DNA of 64,000 bases from Citrobacter sp. Cu233 (GTDB taxonomy: Bacteria > Pseudomonadota > Gammaproteobacteria > Enterobacterales > Enterobacteriaceae), in the NCBI RefSeq assembly GCF_030332225.1, contig NZ_JAOWIF010000040.1, positions 1-64,000 on the forward strand, given 5' to 3'. Position 1 is the stretch's first letter. Each line of letters starts with the position of its first letter. Under the pieces are notes generated by a model. The model ran no database searches and was not told the DNA's origin. It saw only the letters and a program-made list of their open reading frames with translations. The position numbers and the translations under genes were made by a program. Shown here piece after piece: positions 46,987 through 56,853 of the stretch.

Positions 46987-47184
46987 TACGAGATTTAGAA
47001 CCAATCTGTTCGCCGCAAACGAGTATTCATGGAGAAAATAAGAAGGTTTTCACCGAAAGTGAATAAACACTCCACTTTGCGATAAATAATGATTACTATT
47101 CTCATTCTTAAAAAGCAAAACCATGATTTTGCTCATTGAAGCACTGTGAAGCAGTAACAACTGAATTTATCAAAGGGAGTCGTC
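46987..47184. other. yncE promoter region
   Basis: A 198-base AT-rich spacer with no gene, holding the Fur-box candidate at 47085-47103. The E. coli neighbour yncD, a TonB-dependent receptor gene, is missing. Confidence 0.6.
47085..47103 (+). promoter_or_regulatory. Fur-box candidate upstream of yncE
   Basis: AATAATGATTACTATTCTC matches the 19-base Fur consensus at 14 positions. It lies 82 bases before the yncE start; iron repression of yncE is known in E. coli. Confidence 0.65.
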
Positions 47185-48246
47185 ATGTCTTTACGTCATC
47201 TGTTTTCACCGCGCCTGCGTGGTTCTTTACTGTTAGGTTCACTGCTGGTTGCATCATCATTTAGCACGCAGGCTGCGGAAGAACTGCTGCGCAAAGGCGT
47301 AGGTAAAGGCGCCTACGAAATGGCGTACAGCCAGCAGGAAAACGCACTGTGGCTGGCCACCTCGCAGAGTCGTAAGCTGGATAAAGGTGGGATAGTTTAC
47401 CGTCTTGATCCGGTTACGCTTGAAGTGACTCAGGTTATTCATAACGATCTCAAGCCGTTTGGCGCGACCATCAATAACGCGACGCAAACGCTGTGGTTTG
47501 GTAATACCGTGAATAGCGCGGTGACGGCGATTGATGCGAAAACCGGTGAGGTGAAAGGGCGTCTGGTACTGGATGCGCGTAAACGTTCTGAAGACGTCCG
47601 TCCGCTGCAACCTCGTGAACTGGTCGCCGATGACGCCACCAATAAGGTATACATCAGCGGAATTGGTAAGGATAGCGTGATTTGGGTCGTGGACGGTGAG
47701 ACTGTCACACTTCAGGACACGATTCAAAATACCGGTAAAATGAGCACTGCACTGGCCGTCGACAGCAAAGCTAAACGCCTGTATACCGCCAATGCCGATG
47801 GTGAATTCATTACCATCGATACCGCCACCAACAAAATTCTCAGCCGCAAAAAATTGCTGGACGATGGCAAAGAGCACTTTTTCATTAACCTGAGCCTTGA
47901 TACGGCAGGTCATCGTGCGTTTGTCACTGACTCCAAAGCAGCGGAAGTGCTGGTTATCGATACCCGTAACGGCAACGTGCTGGCAAAAGTTGCCGCGCCG
48001 GAATCTCTGGCCGTACTGTTCAACCCGACACGCAATGAAGCCTATGTAACCCACCGTCAGGCCGGTAAAGTCAGCGTGATCGACGCGAAAAGCTATAAAG
48101 TGGTTAAAACCTTCGATACCCCGACGTTCCCAAACAGCCTGGCGCTCTCTGCCGATGGCAAAACCCTGTACGTGAGTGTGAAACAGAAATCCACACGCGA
48201 GCAGGAAGCGACGCAACCGGACGATGTTATTCGTATCGCCCTGTAA
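47185..48246 (+). CDS. yncE: Periplasmic beta-propeller protein YncE
   Basis: A 353-residue exported protein. The signal peptide (LLLGSLLVASSFSTQA) is cleaved before AEEL. Seven WD40/YVTN-like blades follow, with repeated motifs such as VTAIDAKTGEVKG, VLVIDTRNGNVLA and VSVIDAKSYKVVK. The E. coli structure is a seven-bladed propeller that binds single-stranded DNA; its physiological role is unclear and it is iron-repressed. AAAGGGAG precedes the ATG. Confidence 0.93.
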   Translation: MSLRHLFSPRLRGSLLLGSLLVASSFSTQAAEELLRKGVGKGAYEMAYSQQENALWLATSQSRKLDKGGIVYRLDPVTLEVTQVIHNDLKPFGATINNATQTLWFGNTVNSAVTAIDAKTGEVKGRLVLDARKRSEDVRPLQPRELVADDATNKVYISGIGKDSVIWVVDGETVTLQDTIQNTGKMSTALAVDSKAKRLYTANADGEFITIDTATNKILSRKKLLDDGKEHFFINLSLDTAGHRAFVTDSKAAEVLVIDTRNGNVLAKVAAPESLAVLFNPTRNEAYVTHRQAGKVSVIDAKSYKVVKTFDTPTFPNSLALSADGKTLYVSVKQKSTREQEATQPDDVIRIAL

Positions 48247-48252
48247 TTATTC

Positions 48253-48270
48253 GGAGGGGGCAACCCCTCC
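48253..48270 (+). terminator. Probable yncE terminator
   Basis: Stem GGAGGGG / CCCCTCC with a four-base loop, followed by TGTCATTTCT. It has only a weak U tract. Confidence 0.5.
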
Positions 48271-48382
48271 TGTCATTTCTCTATACCCCACGATACGCCT
48301 CGTTACACCCCATCGGTAGCCTGACAAACTTCAGAGACTTACACTACGCCCTCAACGGCTAACTGAATAACACGGGAATACC

Positions 48383-48604
48383 ATGAAAAAGCCATTAATC
48401 TGTCTTTGTGCGGGCGTAATGTTGTTTACGCTGGCTGGCTGTACCACCGATTACGTCATGACGACGAAAAGCGGGCAAACTATTACCACCCAGGGCAAAC
48501 CGAAACTGGATAAAGATACGGGAATGACCAGCTATACCGATCAGGACGGGAATGCGCGGGAAATTAACAGCAATGATGTTGCTCAGCTAATTGAAGCAAA
48601 CTAA
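48383..48604 (+). CDS. Small lipoprotein, YgdI/YgdR family (DUF903)
   Basis: A 73-residue protein with the lipoprotein signal LAGC (Cys20), followed by TTDYVMTTKSGQTI and SYTDQDGNAREINSNDV, the SH3-like DUF903 pattern of YgdI and YgdR. It should be an outer-membrane lipoprotein; the function is unknown. It is not at this place in K-12. It is convergent with ansP, with an imperfect hairpin (48617-48640) between. Confidence 0.85.
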   Translation: MKKPLICLCAGVMLFTLAGCTTDYVMTTKSGQTITTQGKPKLDKDTGMTSYTDQDGNAREINSNDVAQLIEAN

Positions 48605-48616
48605 GTCGCTCAAACG

Positions 48617-48640
48617 GGTAGGCCAGAAATCTGACCTACC
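48617..48640. terminator. Imperfect hairpin between the lipoprotein gene and ansP
   Basis: GGTAGGCCAGA-AA-TCTGACCTACC, 11 positions with one mismatch, between convergent stops. No long U tract. Confidence 0.4.
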
Positions 48641-48648
48641 TTAAAGCG

Positions 48649-50091
48649 TTACGGCGCGGTACGGTGGATTTCCGCGACGCGTTTACGTACACCAAACCAG
48701 CCAGCGACCAGCAGAATGGCAATCAGCGGTAATGAGGCGATAGTGTAGGTCCCATTCGGATAGTCAAACGCCATCAGCACCAACACAGCCAGTAAAAACA
48801 ACAGTGTTAACCAGGACGTAAACGGCGCACCAGGCAGTTTGAAGTGAACGTCTGCCGCTTTGCCATCTTTAATGGCCCGACGCAGACGCATCTGACACAC
48901 CATAATGAATGCCCACGATGCAATGATGCCCAGCGAGGCAAAGTTAAGCACGATCTCGAACACCTGCGAAGGCACCAGATAGTTGAGGAAAACCCCGACG
49001 ACGTACACGACAAGCGTGGCAAGTATCCCGGCATAAGGTACGTGTTGACGGCTCATTTTGGCCATAAATTTTGGCGCGGAACCGCCCATCGACATTGAGC
49101 GCAAAATACGACCGGTGCAGTACAAGCCCGAGTTGAGGCTGGAAAGCGCAGCGGTAAGCACCACGATATTCATAATACTGCCAATATAGGGAACGCCGAG
49201 TTTGGAAAAGAAGGTAACAAACGGACTTTGACCTGCCTGATAGGCATTCCACGGCAGCAGCATGACCAGCAACACCACTGAACCCACATAGAACAGGCCA
49301 ATTCGCCAGATAACGCTGTTAATCGCTTTTGGCACCATCGTTTGTGGATCTTTGCACTCGCCAGCCGCAGTGCCTACCAGCTCAATGGAGGCAAATGCAA
49401 AGACGACGCCCTGAACCAGTACCAGCGCTGGCAGCAGCCCATGTGGGAAAAAACCACCATTATCGGTGATCAAATGAAAGCCCGTGGTGTTACCATCCAG
49501 CGGTTTTCCCGTTCCCAAAAAAACCGTCCCGACGACCAGGAAGATAACGATAGCCAGTACTTTGACCAGCGCAAACCAAAACTCCATCTCCGCAAACCAC
49601 TTTACGCCGATCATGTTCATGGTGCCGACAATGGCCAACGCGCCGAGGGCAAACACCCATTGCGGTACATCACCAAATGCGCCCCAGTAGTGCATATACA
49701 ATGCTACGGCCGTGATATCCACGATTCCGGTCATCGCCCAGTTGATGAAGTACATCCAGCCAGCCACATAGGCCGCTTTCTCACCTAAAAATTCGCGGGC
49801 ATAAGAGACAAAGCTGCCGCTGGAAGGGCGGTGTAAAACCAGTTCCCCGAGTGCCCGCAGAATGAAGAATGAAAAAATACCGCAGACCAGATAGACCAGT
49901 GCTAAAGCGGGTCCGGCCATTTGTAAACGTGCGCCGGCCCCTAAAAATAACCCGGTACCAATAGCACCGCCAATGGCGATCATTTGTACCTGCCGGTTAC
50001 CCATCGCTTTGTGATACCCCTCTTCGTGAGCATTCAACCAGCGTCGTTTCGCCGCGTGTTGTTCCGCGGCTTGCGTGTTGTGTGTGTTCAT
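48649..50091 (-). CDS. ansP: L-asparagine permease AnsP
   Basis: A 480-residue APC-family inner-membrane permease with twelve helices and the family N-terminal motif IAIGGAIGTGLFLGAG. It is very close to E. coli AnsP but ends at AEIHRTAP, about 19 residues sooner. The missing part is the charged cytoplasmic tail, so transport should be unaffected. Confidence 0.93.
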   Translation of the reverse strand: MNTHNTQAAEQHAAKRRWLNAHEEGYHKAMGNRQVQMIAIGGAIGTGLFLGAGARLQMAGPALALVYLVCGIFSFFILRALGELVLHRPSSGSFVSYAREFLGEKAAYVAGWMYFINWAMTGIVDITAVALYMHYWGAFGDVPQWVFALGALAIVGTMNMIGVKWFAEMEFWFALVKVLAIVIFLVVGTVFLGTGKPLDGNTTGFHLITDNGGFFPHGLLPALVLVQGVVFAFASIELVGTAAGECKDPQTMVPKAINSVIWRIGLFYVGSVVLLVMLLPWNAYQAGQSPFVTFFSKLGVPYIGSIMNIVVLTAALSSLNSGLYCTGRILRSMSMGGSAPKFMAKMSRQHVPYAGILATLVVYVVGVFLNYLVPSQVFEIVLNFASLGIIASWAFIMVCQMRLRRAIKDGKAADVHFKLPGAPFTSWLTLLFLLAVLVLMAFDYPNGTYTIASLPLIAILLVAGWFGVRKRVAEIHRTAP

Positions 50092-50367
50092 TACGTTTCC
50101 TGTTAACCTGACGAATTTACAAAATCCTTTTTGCCGCAGCAGCTGCGGCGAAAACAGCGTTACCCTTCATGGTGTTACCGCGGGAAAACTGTCGGCCGAG
50201 CATCCTACATTCAATTGAGAAGTGACGCAAAGCCTGGACACGGGGAAGTGGTTTTTTCTGTGGCCTGAATTGACGGGATGTGAACTCGATTCAGTAAAAA
50301 TAGATGAGGGGGGCAATGTGAAGGTATGCGCTCATCCTGATCGTCAGCAGAATGAGCGCAGTTTGCT
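50092..50367. other. Spacer between ansP and the PAS chemoreceptor gene
   Basis: 276 bases. They hold the ansP promoter side and the 3' end of the convergent chemoreceptor transcript. A GTG-started frame from 50222 reads across into that gene's complement and looks like chance. Confidence 0.4.
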
Positions 50368-51939
50368 TTATGCCGACACGCCAAAGACCTGTACGGCCTG
50401 CTGCAATCGCGATGAGCGTTGCGTTAAATCGGCAGTCGCGTCAGTGACACGCTCTACCATCTCGGCATTATTGTGCGTCATGGTACCGACACGCGAAATT
50501 GAATCATTAATCAGATCCAGCGCCTGAGTTTGCTCCCGCGTTGCCAGACTAATGTCTTTAATCATCATCGACATCTGTAACACATCGCTGATCATCCCGG
50601 TGAGATGCGTTTCTGTCTGTTCAACCATTTTTACGCCGGTATTGACGTTAGCGACGTTCTTCTCGATAAGCTGTTTGATCTCTTTTGCCGCTGATGCCGA
50701 GTGTTGTGCAAGATTGCGCACCTCCGCTGCCACGACGGCAAAACCTCGCCCAGATTCTCCGGCACGCGCCGCCTCAACAGCCGCGTTGAGCGCCAGAATA
50801 TTTGTCTGGAAGGCGATGCTATCAATTACGCCAATGATGTCGACAATCTGACCATTATCACGAGAGATTGCCTGCATCATGGCGATAGTTTGTTTCATAA
50901 TATCGCCGCCTTCAGCGGCATTGGTGCTGGTTTTATCGGCCATCGTCATGGTATGTGCCGCAGTTTCTGCAGTTTGCTGCACTGCACTACCAATTTCTTC
51001 AATGGCGGCAGCTGTTTGCTGAAGGTCTGCGGATGTTTCTTCAGAACGTGTATGTAGCGCGCTACCTTCTTTTGAAACGCGTTGACTGATGGCACGAATT
51101 CCGGATATTTGCGTACTGACGTCATCAACCAGTGAATTTAGATTAAGTCCAGATTGATTAACCAGTCGCATTAACATGCCAATTTCATCTACGCGATTTA
51201 AATGGCAGTTATCGGGTTTTCGTCCGGATACGACTTTCTTCATTTGAGTCAATAGTGTATTAACTGGCTGACAAATTTGGCACTTAAGGTAAATGGCAAA
51301 TAACAGAAATAACGCCAGCAAACCACCGGATTGAATAAAGTGATTTATGGGGGCGAAGATTAATAACAAAGAGAGCAGGGCAACGACTCCCAAAGCATAA
51401 TTGACGCGTTGACTAATGCTCAACCATTTAAACATTGAAGTCCATGCCAATATGCCACGGCGAATGATAATACCCTTAAAAAGACGGAACCCGCTAAGTT
51501 GTTGATTATTTATTTTTTCATACAACTGCTCACTCTGAGATATTTCGTCTCGCGAAGGAACCGTACGCACGGAGATGTAACCCGTTAACTTTTCATTGTG
51601 CCAAACAGGTGTGACGTTGGCACGTACCCAGTAGTGATCACCGTTTTGACGCCGGTTTTTCACCATTCCCGTCCAGCTGTCACCTTGCTGCAACGTGTAC
51701 CACATGTCAGCAAACGCGGCAGGCGGCATATCCGGATGGCGAATAATATTATGTGGTTCACCCATTAATTGACTTTCGTTAAAACCACTGGCATCGATAA
51801 ACGCGGAGTTTGCATAGGTAATATGACTCTCTTTATCTGTCGTCGATAGCAGCGTCGCTTTACCGTTAAGTGTGTGCTCAATTTGTGTAACGGGCATGTT
51901 ACTTTTCATAAAGGCCCCATGATGGTATGTATAATTCAT
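50368..51939 (-). CDS. PAS-domain methyl-accepting chemotaxis protein (Aer-like)
   Basis: A 523-residue chemoreceptor. An N-terminal PAS domain (~25-130; [54 protein letters not shown]) is typical of the FAD-binding sensor of the aerotaxis receptor Aer. Hydrophobic helices at ~183-220, a HAMP-like region ([14 protein letters not shown]) and an MCP signalling domain with [19 protein letters not shown] follow. There is no periplasmic domain, as in Aer. It ends without the NWETF pentapeptide. The start may be at 51939 (GGGGA upstream) or ten codons on (GGGG upstream). No sigma-28 promoter was found. It is not present here in K-12. Confidence 0.88.
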   Translation of the reverse strand: MNYTYHHGAFMKSNMPVTQIEHTLNGKATLLSTTDKESHITYANSAFIDASGFNESQLMGEPHNIIRHPDMPPAAFADMWYTLQQGDSWTGMVKNRRQNGDHYWVRANVTPVWHNEKLTGYISVRTVPSRDEISQSEQLYEKINNQQLSGFRLFKGIIIRRGILAWTSMFKWLSISQRVNYALGVVALLSLLLIFAPINHFIQSGGLLALFLLFAIYLKCQICQPVNTLLTQMKKVVSGRKPDNCHLNRVDEIGMLMRLVNQSGLNLNSLVDDVSTQISGIRAISQRVSKEGSALHTRSEETSADLQQTAAAIEEIGSAVQQTAETAAHTMTMADKTSTNAAEGGDIMKQTIAMMQAISRDNGQIVDIIGVIDSIAFQTNILALNAAVEAARAGESGRGFAVVAAEVRNLAQHSASAAKEIKQLIEKNVANVNTGVKMVEQTETHLTGMISDVLQMSMMIKDISLATREQTQALDLINDSISRVGTMTHNNAEMVERVTDATADLTQRSSRLQQAVQVFGVSA

Positions 51940-52440
51940 ACAAAGATCCCCGTAATAATGTCAGGGGATATTAAAAAGCTGTTTTAAACCATTTTAATAA
52001 GAAACGCTGCATTCTCTACTAATCATCAGTTCTGTGAAAGTATTTAAAATAAAAAAATTAAGGTGTGGAACCCATGTCCCTTTCATAAAAATGAAACAAT
52101 CAATACAAGCGCATAACACGGACAGGTGTTTAGTCTGACTTAAATTAAATTCATTGCTGAACGGGTGCGTAAAAATAACTCAAACGGAAAAGGATGTTGC
52201 CGTCTTTCCAGTATCAATAAAAAACCTATTATATTTTGTAGTATGTAAATACAAGCCATTTTTTCTGCATAGTGCCGCATTCAAAACCGGAAGTTTGACT
52301 CCTGTTGGTACGAACGTTATCCCTGATAGCTGCGGGGTTGGTTATCTGTTTTTTAGCTGAGCAAATGTGAATTAAATGTTTCTATATGGTTATTTGATAA
52401 TTTAATAATACTGACATGTTAACAAATATAGGCCTGCAAC
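51940..52440. other. 501-base gene-free region upstream of the monooxygenase operon
   Basis: AT-rich, with no convincing coding frame; a 68-codon frame at 52154 has no Shine-Dalgarno or family resemblance. It must contain the divergent promoters of the chemoreceptor and the seven-gene operon. TTGATA at 52394 is a possible -35. No CysB or Cbl site could be identified by eye. Confidence 0.5.
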
Positions 52441-53439
52441 ATGTCATACCGCCTGAGTATTCTGGACAAAAGCCCCATCGGGGAAGGTGAAACTGCCGTC
52501 ACCGCACTGGCCCGCACGCTGCGCCTGGCACAACATGCTGAAGAGTGGGGATATCATCGTTTTTGGATAGCTGAGCATCACAATACGCCGCAACTTGCCA
52601 GCCCATCACCGGAACTGGTGATCGCCTGGATACTGGGACAAACCCAGCGCATTCGTGTGGGTTCCGGTGGCGTCATGCTGCAACACTATAGCCCCTACAA
52701 AGTCGCGGAAAACTTTAATCTTCTGGCCTCACTGGCGCCGGGGCGTGTCGATCTTGGGGTCGGGAAAGCGCCAGGCGGCTTACCGCTGTCAACGCAGGCA
52801 TTGCAGCTGGGTCTTCATCAGGAAGAAAAAGGCAGTTTTACCGACCAGCTTACTCAACTGAACGCCTGGCTGACGCTGACCGGGACAGAAAGCGGGCAGA
52901 CAGTATTCCCGACACCGCTCCCGCCTGCGCCGCCGCAAAGATTTGTGCTGGGCGCGAGCGTAGAAAGTGCACGCCTGGCGGCAGAGTCTGACTGGAACTT
53001 TATTTTCGCGGCGCACCTGAACGGAGATAAAGCGTTACTGCATGAGGTGTTGAGCTTCTGGCAGGCCAACAGTTCACGTCCAACGATTGTTGCAGTGCAG
53101 GTTATTGTGGCTGACAGCAGTGATATGGCTGCGCAACTGGCGGAAGATGTACAAATCTGGGGCGTCGAACTGGAGGATGGACAACGCGTCACCGTTGCCA
53201 GCGAAGAGCAGGCGCTGGCTTTCGCCGCGCAGGCGGGCAGCGCACCACGAACAATTGCCCGGCGTGAGCAGGCCTTACTGCAGGGGAGTGCCCAGGAGGT
53301 GGTGGCAACACTGCGTTCATGGCAGGTGCAATACGGTATTGATGAATTCATTATCGATACTCCGGTGGCCGAAGGTCATGCGCGCCTGACATCGTTACGC
53401 CTGTTGGCACAGGCCCACAGTACGATGGAGGTTGTCTGA
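52441..53439 (+). CDS. Luciferase-like flavin monooxygenase (MsnO8 type), first gene of operon
   Basis: A 332-residue LLM-class oxidoreductase with a TIM-barrel bacterial-luciferase fold. It shows LSILDKSPIGEGETA at the start, then FWIAEHHNTPQLASPSPELVI and RIRVGSGGVMLQHYSPYKVAENF, the FMN-site region, typical of the MsnO8 subgroup. The Bacillus counterpart in a similar cluster is CmoO (YtmO). It probably uses reduced FMN and oxygen on a sulfur-containing compound (inference from context). Its stop overlaps the next start (TGATG). Confidence 0.85.
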   Translation: MSYRLSILDKSPIGEGETAVTALARTLRLAQHAEEWGYHRFWIAEHHNTPQLASPSPELVIAWILGQTQRIRVGSGGVMLQHYSPYKVAENFNLLASLAPGRVDLGVGKAPGGLPLSTQALQLGLHQEEKGSFTDQLTQLNAWLTLTGTESGQTVFPTPLPPAPPQRFVLGASVESARLAAESDWNFIFAAHLNGDKALLHEVLSFWQANSSRPTIVAVQVIVADSSDMAAQLAEDVQIWGVELEDGQRVTVASEEQALAFAAQAGSAPRTIARREQALLQGSAQEVVATLRSWQVQYGIDEFIIDTPVAEGHARLTSLRLLAQAHSTMEVV

Positions 53440-54560
53440 TGTCATTAGCCTCACAGCTTATCGACTGGCGTCGCGAGTTACATCAGCACCCGGAGCTGTC
53501 CCTCCAGGAAGTCGCGACAACAGCACGTATTCGTGACTGGTTGCATGCTGCAGATGTCACGCTATTGCCGTTCAATCTGAAAACAGGTGTCGTTGCCGAA
53601 ATTGGTCAGGGAGATGATGTCATCGCTCTGCGGGCGGATATCGATGCTTTACCGATAGAAGAAAACACCGATGTACCGTTTCGCTCCGTCACACCGGGGG
53701 TGATGCATGCCTGCGGACATGATATTCACACCAGCGTGATGCTCGGCGCCGCACTGTTACTCAAGCAGGAGGAAAACACACTACCGGGACGTGTGCGTAT
53801 TTTGTTTCAGCCGGCAGAAGAAAGTTTTGGGGGTGCTAAAACACTGATCCGTGCCGGAGCCCTGCAAAATGTGGCCGCGATTTTTGGCATGCACAACGAG
53901 CCTGGACTGGCGGTAGGCGATTTTGCCACCCGAGGTGGGGCGTTTTACGCCAATGTGGATCGCTTTGTGCTGCGTATTACCGGAAAAGGCGCGCATGCAG
54001 CACGTCCACACGAGGGAAAAGATGCCATCCTGCTCGCCAGTCAACTGGTGACGGTATTACAAAGTGTCGCCAGCCGTGAGGTCAATACGCTGGATTCGGT
54101 GGTGCTTAGCGTAACCAGAATTCAGGGGGGAAATACATGGAACGTACTACCGGAATCCGTTGAGCTGGAAGGGACGCTGCGGACACATCGCGCTGAGGTG
54201 CAACAACAGGTCAAATCACGGGTCAGTGATATTGCCGCTGGGTTTGCCCACGCCTTTGGCGCACAGATCGATGTTATCTGGCACGCGGGGCCTACGGCTC
54301 TGGTCAATGACGCGCACTGGGCCGATATTGCGACCAAAGTCGCCAGACAGTCCGGTTACACGACGCATCATGCCGACCTGCACATGGGCGGGGAGGATTT
54401 TGCCGTTTATTTGCAAAATACGCCTGGTGCGTTTGTTAGCATCGGTAGTGCCAGTGAATATGGATTACATCATCCGGGGTTTAATCCGGATGAACGGTTA
54501 ATTGAACCTGCCGCCCACTACTTTGCACATTTAGCAAAAACGGCATTCACACACCTTTAA
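53439..54560 (+). CDS. M20-family amidohydrolase, probable N-acetyl-cysteine-type deacetylase
   Basis: A 373-residue M20D metallopeptidase. The metal-site motifs are RADIDALPIEE, MHACGHDIH (~88-96), FQPAEESFGG with the catalytic Glu pair, and GGEDFAVYLQ near the end. Members remove N-acyl groups from amino acids (hippuricase, SndA/YtnL, YxeP). In the Bacillus clusters this enzyme deacetylates the N-acetyl-cysteine product after C-S bond cleavage. There is no signal peptide, so it is cytoplasmic. It is translationally coupled to the preceding monooxygenase. Confidence 0.88.
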   Translation: MSLASQLIDWRRELHQHPELSLQEVATTARIRDWLHAADVTLLPFNLKTGVVAEIGQGDDVIALRADIDALPIEENTDVPFRSVTPGVMHACGHDIHTSVMLGAALLLKQEENTLPGRVRILFQPAEESFGGAKTLIRAGALQNVAAIFGMHNEPGLAVGDFATRGGAFYANVDRFVLRITGKGAHAARPHEGKDAILLASQLVTVLQSVASREVNTLDSVVLSVTRIQGGNTWNVLPESVELEGTLRTHRAEVQQQVKSRVSDIAAGFAHAFGAQIDVIWHAGPTALVNDAHWADIATKVARQSGYTTHHADLHMGGEDFAVYLQNTPGAFVSIGSASEYGLHHPGFNPDERLIEPAAHYFAHLAKTAFTHL

Positions 54561-54584
54561 TTTACCTGTTGGGTAGGGGTTACT

Positions 54585-55898
54585 ATGGCTGAAAATCGGC
54601 AACTACGTCTGGGCACTATTTTGCATGGCGCCTCCGGGAATATGTCAGCATGGCGTCATCCGGCAGCGCGTGCTGATGCCAGTATTAATTTTGATTTTGT
54701 AAAAGAGACTGCGCATATTGCGGAAAAAGGGAAACTGGATTTTATTTTTGTCGCTGACGGCCTGTATATTAATGAAAAATCGATTCCACATTTTTTAAAT
54801 CGCTTTGAGCCGCTGACGGTATTATCTGCGCTGGCAAGCGTCACCCGTCATCTTGGTCTGGTGGGTACGGTTTCTACTTCCTATAGCGAGCCGTTTACTA
54901 CCGCGCGACAGTTTGCCAGCCTGGACCATCTTAGCCAGGGCAGGGCTGGATGGAATGTGGTGACATCCCCACTGGAGGGTTCGGCTAAAAACTATTCCCG
55001 TGCCCAGCATCCTGAGCATGCTCAACGTTATCGCATTGCCGATGAATATTTACAGGTAGTGAAAGGTCTGTGGGATTCCTGGGAAGATGATGCGTTTGTC
55101 CGCAATAAAACAAGTGGCGAGTTCTTTAATCCGCAGAAATTGCACACCCTGAACCATCATGGCGATTATTTCCAGGTGGCAGGGCCATTAAATATTGGCC
55201 GAACCCCGCAAGGTCGTCCGATTATATTTCAGGCAGGGGCATCACATGATGGGAAAAAATTGGCGGCGCAGCATGCGGACGCTATTTTCACCCATCAGGA
55301 ATCGCTGTCTGAAGCCAAAGCATTTTATCAGGATGTGAAAAGTCAGCTTGAAGCTGTCGGACGTCATGCCGATGAGCTGCATATTTTCCAGGGCGTCAGC
55401 ATTATTGTTGGCGACAGTGACACTGACGTAGAGCAACAGTATCAGGATACCGCAGCACTGGTGTCGATTACCGATGCGCTGAATTACCTGGGACGCTATT
55501 TTGAACATCACGATTTTAGCCAGTACCCGCTGGACGCACCGTTCCCGGATCTTGGCACCCTCGGAGAAAACAGTTTTCGCAGTACGACTGACGAGATCAA
55601 GCGCAATGCGCGGGAACGGGAATTAACCCTGCGTCAGGTGGCGCTGGAAGCGGCCAGTCCACGTCCACGTTTTAGCGGAACGCCGGCGCAGGTAGCTGAT
55701 GGGCTGCAGCAGTGGTTCGAGGAGAAAGCCGCCGACGGTTTCATCATTCAGGGGGGAACGCCAGATACCTTTCCACGGTTTGTCGAACAGGTTATTCCCG
55801 TGCTTCAGGCACGCGGTTTATTTCGCCACGACTATCCTGGCACGACGCTGCGCGCAAGCCTGGGGTTGGCAACACCTGCAAATCAATTCACACAATAA
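54585..55898 (+). CDS. NtaA/SnaA/DmoA-type flavin-dependent monooxygenase
   Basis: A 437-residue two-component flavin monooxygenase with the family start [20 protein letters not shown]. It also has [33 protein letters not shown] (split; FMN region) and [25 protein letters not shown]. Relatives act on nitrilotriacetate, dimethylsulfide or, in the Bacillus YtnJ/YxeK group, S-modified N-acetylcysteine, hydroxylating next to sulfur to release the thiol. No flavin reductase gene lies beside it, so a shared reductase elsewhere is needed. The Shine-Dalgarno is GTAGGGGT. Confidence 0.88.
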   Translation: MAENRQLRLGTILHGASGNMSAWRHPAARADASINFDFVKETAHIAEKGKLDFIFVADGLYINEKSIPHFLNRFEPLTVLSALASVTRHLGLVGTVSTSYSEPFTTARQFASLDHLSQGRAGWNVVTSPLEGSAKNYSRAQHPEHAQRYRIADEYLQVVKGLWDSWEDDAFVRNKTSGEFFNPQKLHTLNHHGDYFQVAGPLNIGRTPQGRPIIFQAGASHDGKKLAAQHADAIFTHQESLSEAKAFYQDVKSQLEAVGRHADELHIFQGVSIIVGDSDTDVEQQYQDTAALVSITDALNYLGRYFEHHDFSQYPLDAPFPDLGTLGENSFRSTTDEIKRNARERELTLRQVALEAASPRPRFSGTPAQVADGLQQWFEEKAADGFIIQGGTPDTFPRFVEQVIPVLQARGLFRHDYPGTTLRASLGLATPANQFTQ

Positions 55899-55910
55899 GA
55901 GAAAAACGCT

Positions 55911-56843
55911 ATGCAGAAAAAATCACTACTTCTTGCGCTGTCACTGGCTTTCAGCGCGACTGTCTGGGCAAATGACGTCACCATCAACGGTACCGGCGTG
56001 AGCCTGGAGGCCAATAAAACACCGATTCACACGGCCAAAAATCCACAGGCGATTGCACAGTTACCCGCTAACCTGAACCTGGCTGTACCGGGTAAATTCA
56101 CGGTCGCTATCGCCGGACTGAGCCAGCCACCGCTGACGGTATTTGCCGATGATAATAAAACGCTCATCGGCAGTGAGGCCGATATCGCTCGCCTGGTTGC
56201 CGATAGCCTGGGGCTGGAGCTGAATGTCGTACCCACTTCATGGGAAGACTGGCCACTGGGCGTGGCGTCCGGGAAATACGATGCGGCGATCAGCAATATC
56301 ACTGTGACTAAAGCGCGTAAAGAGAAGTTCGATTTCGCCACTTATCGTAAGGACTCCCTTGGTTTTTATGTCAAAACCGGCAGCACGCTGACGAAAATTA
56401 ACCAGGCGGAAGATATTGCCGGACTGCGCATTATTGTCGGTTCAGGGACTAACCAGGAAGCCATTCTGTTGGCGTGGAACGAAGAGAACCTGAAGAAAGG
56501 ATTAAAACCGTTTACGCCAGTGTATACCAAAGATGATGCGGCTCAGACGCTGGCGCTACAGTCAGGTCGTGCAGATGCTTACTTTGGTCCGAATGTCATT
56601 GGGGCCTGGAAAGCAGCGCTCAATGGTAAAACGCAATTGGTGGGCAGCGTCGATGGCGGATGGCCGAAAGCCGCACATATTGCCGTCACGCTGAAAAAAG
56701 ACAGTGGCCTGGTGCTGCCGGTACAAACTGCCCTTAACGGTGTGATCGGCAATGGCGACTATGACAAGGTGCTGAATCGCTGGGGGGAAGGGGTAGAACG
56801 TATCCCACAATCTGAAGTTAACCCGGCCGGTTTAGGCGACTAA
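55911..56843 (+). CDS. Amino-acid-type ABC substrate-binding protein
   Basis: A 310-residue periplasmic family 3 binding protein with a signal peptide (LLLALSLAFSATVWA, cleaved before NDV). Its fold motifs include VAIAGLSQPPLTVFADDNKTLIGSEADIARL (split), DAAISNITVTKARKEKFDFA and GLRIIVGSGTNQE. An extra ~45 N-terminal residues precede the usual domain start. It is the binding component for the permease and ATPase downstream; likely ligands are cystine-like or S-substituted cysteines, by context. GAGAAAAACG precedes the ATG. Confidence 0.88.
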   Translation: MQKKSLLLALSLAFSATVWANDVTINGTGVSLEANKTPIHTAKNPQAIAQLPANLNLAVPGKFTVAIAGLSQPPLTVFADDNKTLIGSEADIARLVADSLGLELNVVPTSWEDWPLGVASGKYDAAISNITVTKARKEKFDFATYRKDSLGFYVKTGSTLTKINQAEDIAGLRIIVGSGTNQEAILLAWNEENLKKGLKPFTPVYTKDDAAQTLALQSGRADAYFGPNVIGAWKAALNGKTQLVGSVDGGWPKAAHIAVTLKKDSGLVLPVQTALNGVIGNGDYDKVLNRWGEGVERIPQSEVNPAGLGD

Positions 56844-56853
56844 GGAGGTCAAT

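Noticed and set aside
50222-50527. A 101-codon frame (GTG start) between ansP and the chemoreceptor gene
   Set aside because: Its second half runs antisense over the conserved MCP C-terminus, and it has no ribosome site or recognisable family.
52154-52360. A 68-codon frame upstream of the monooxygenase operon
   Set aside because: No Shine-Dalgarno, low-complexity AT-rich composition and no family resemblance; probably chance in a promoter region.
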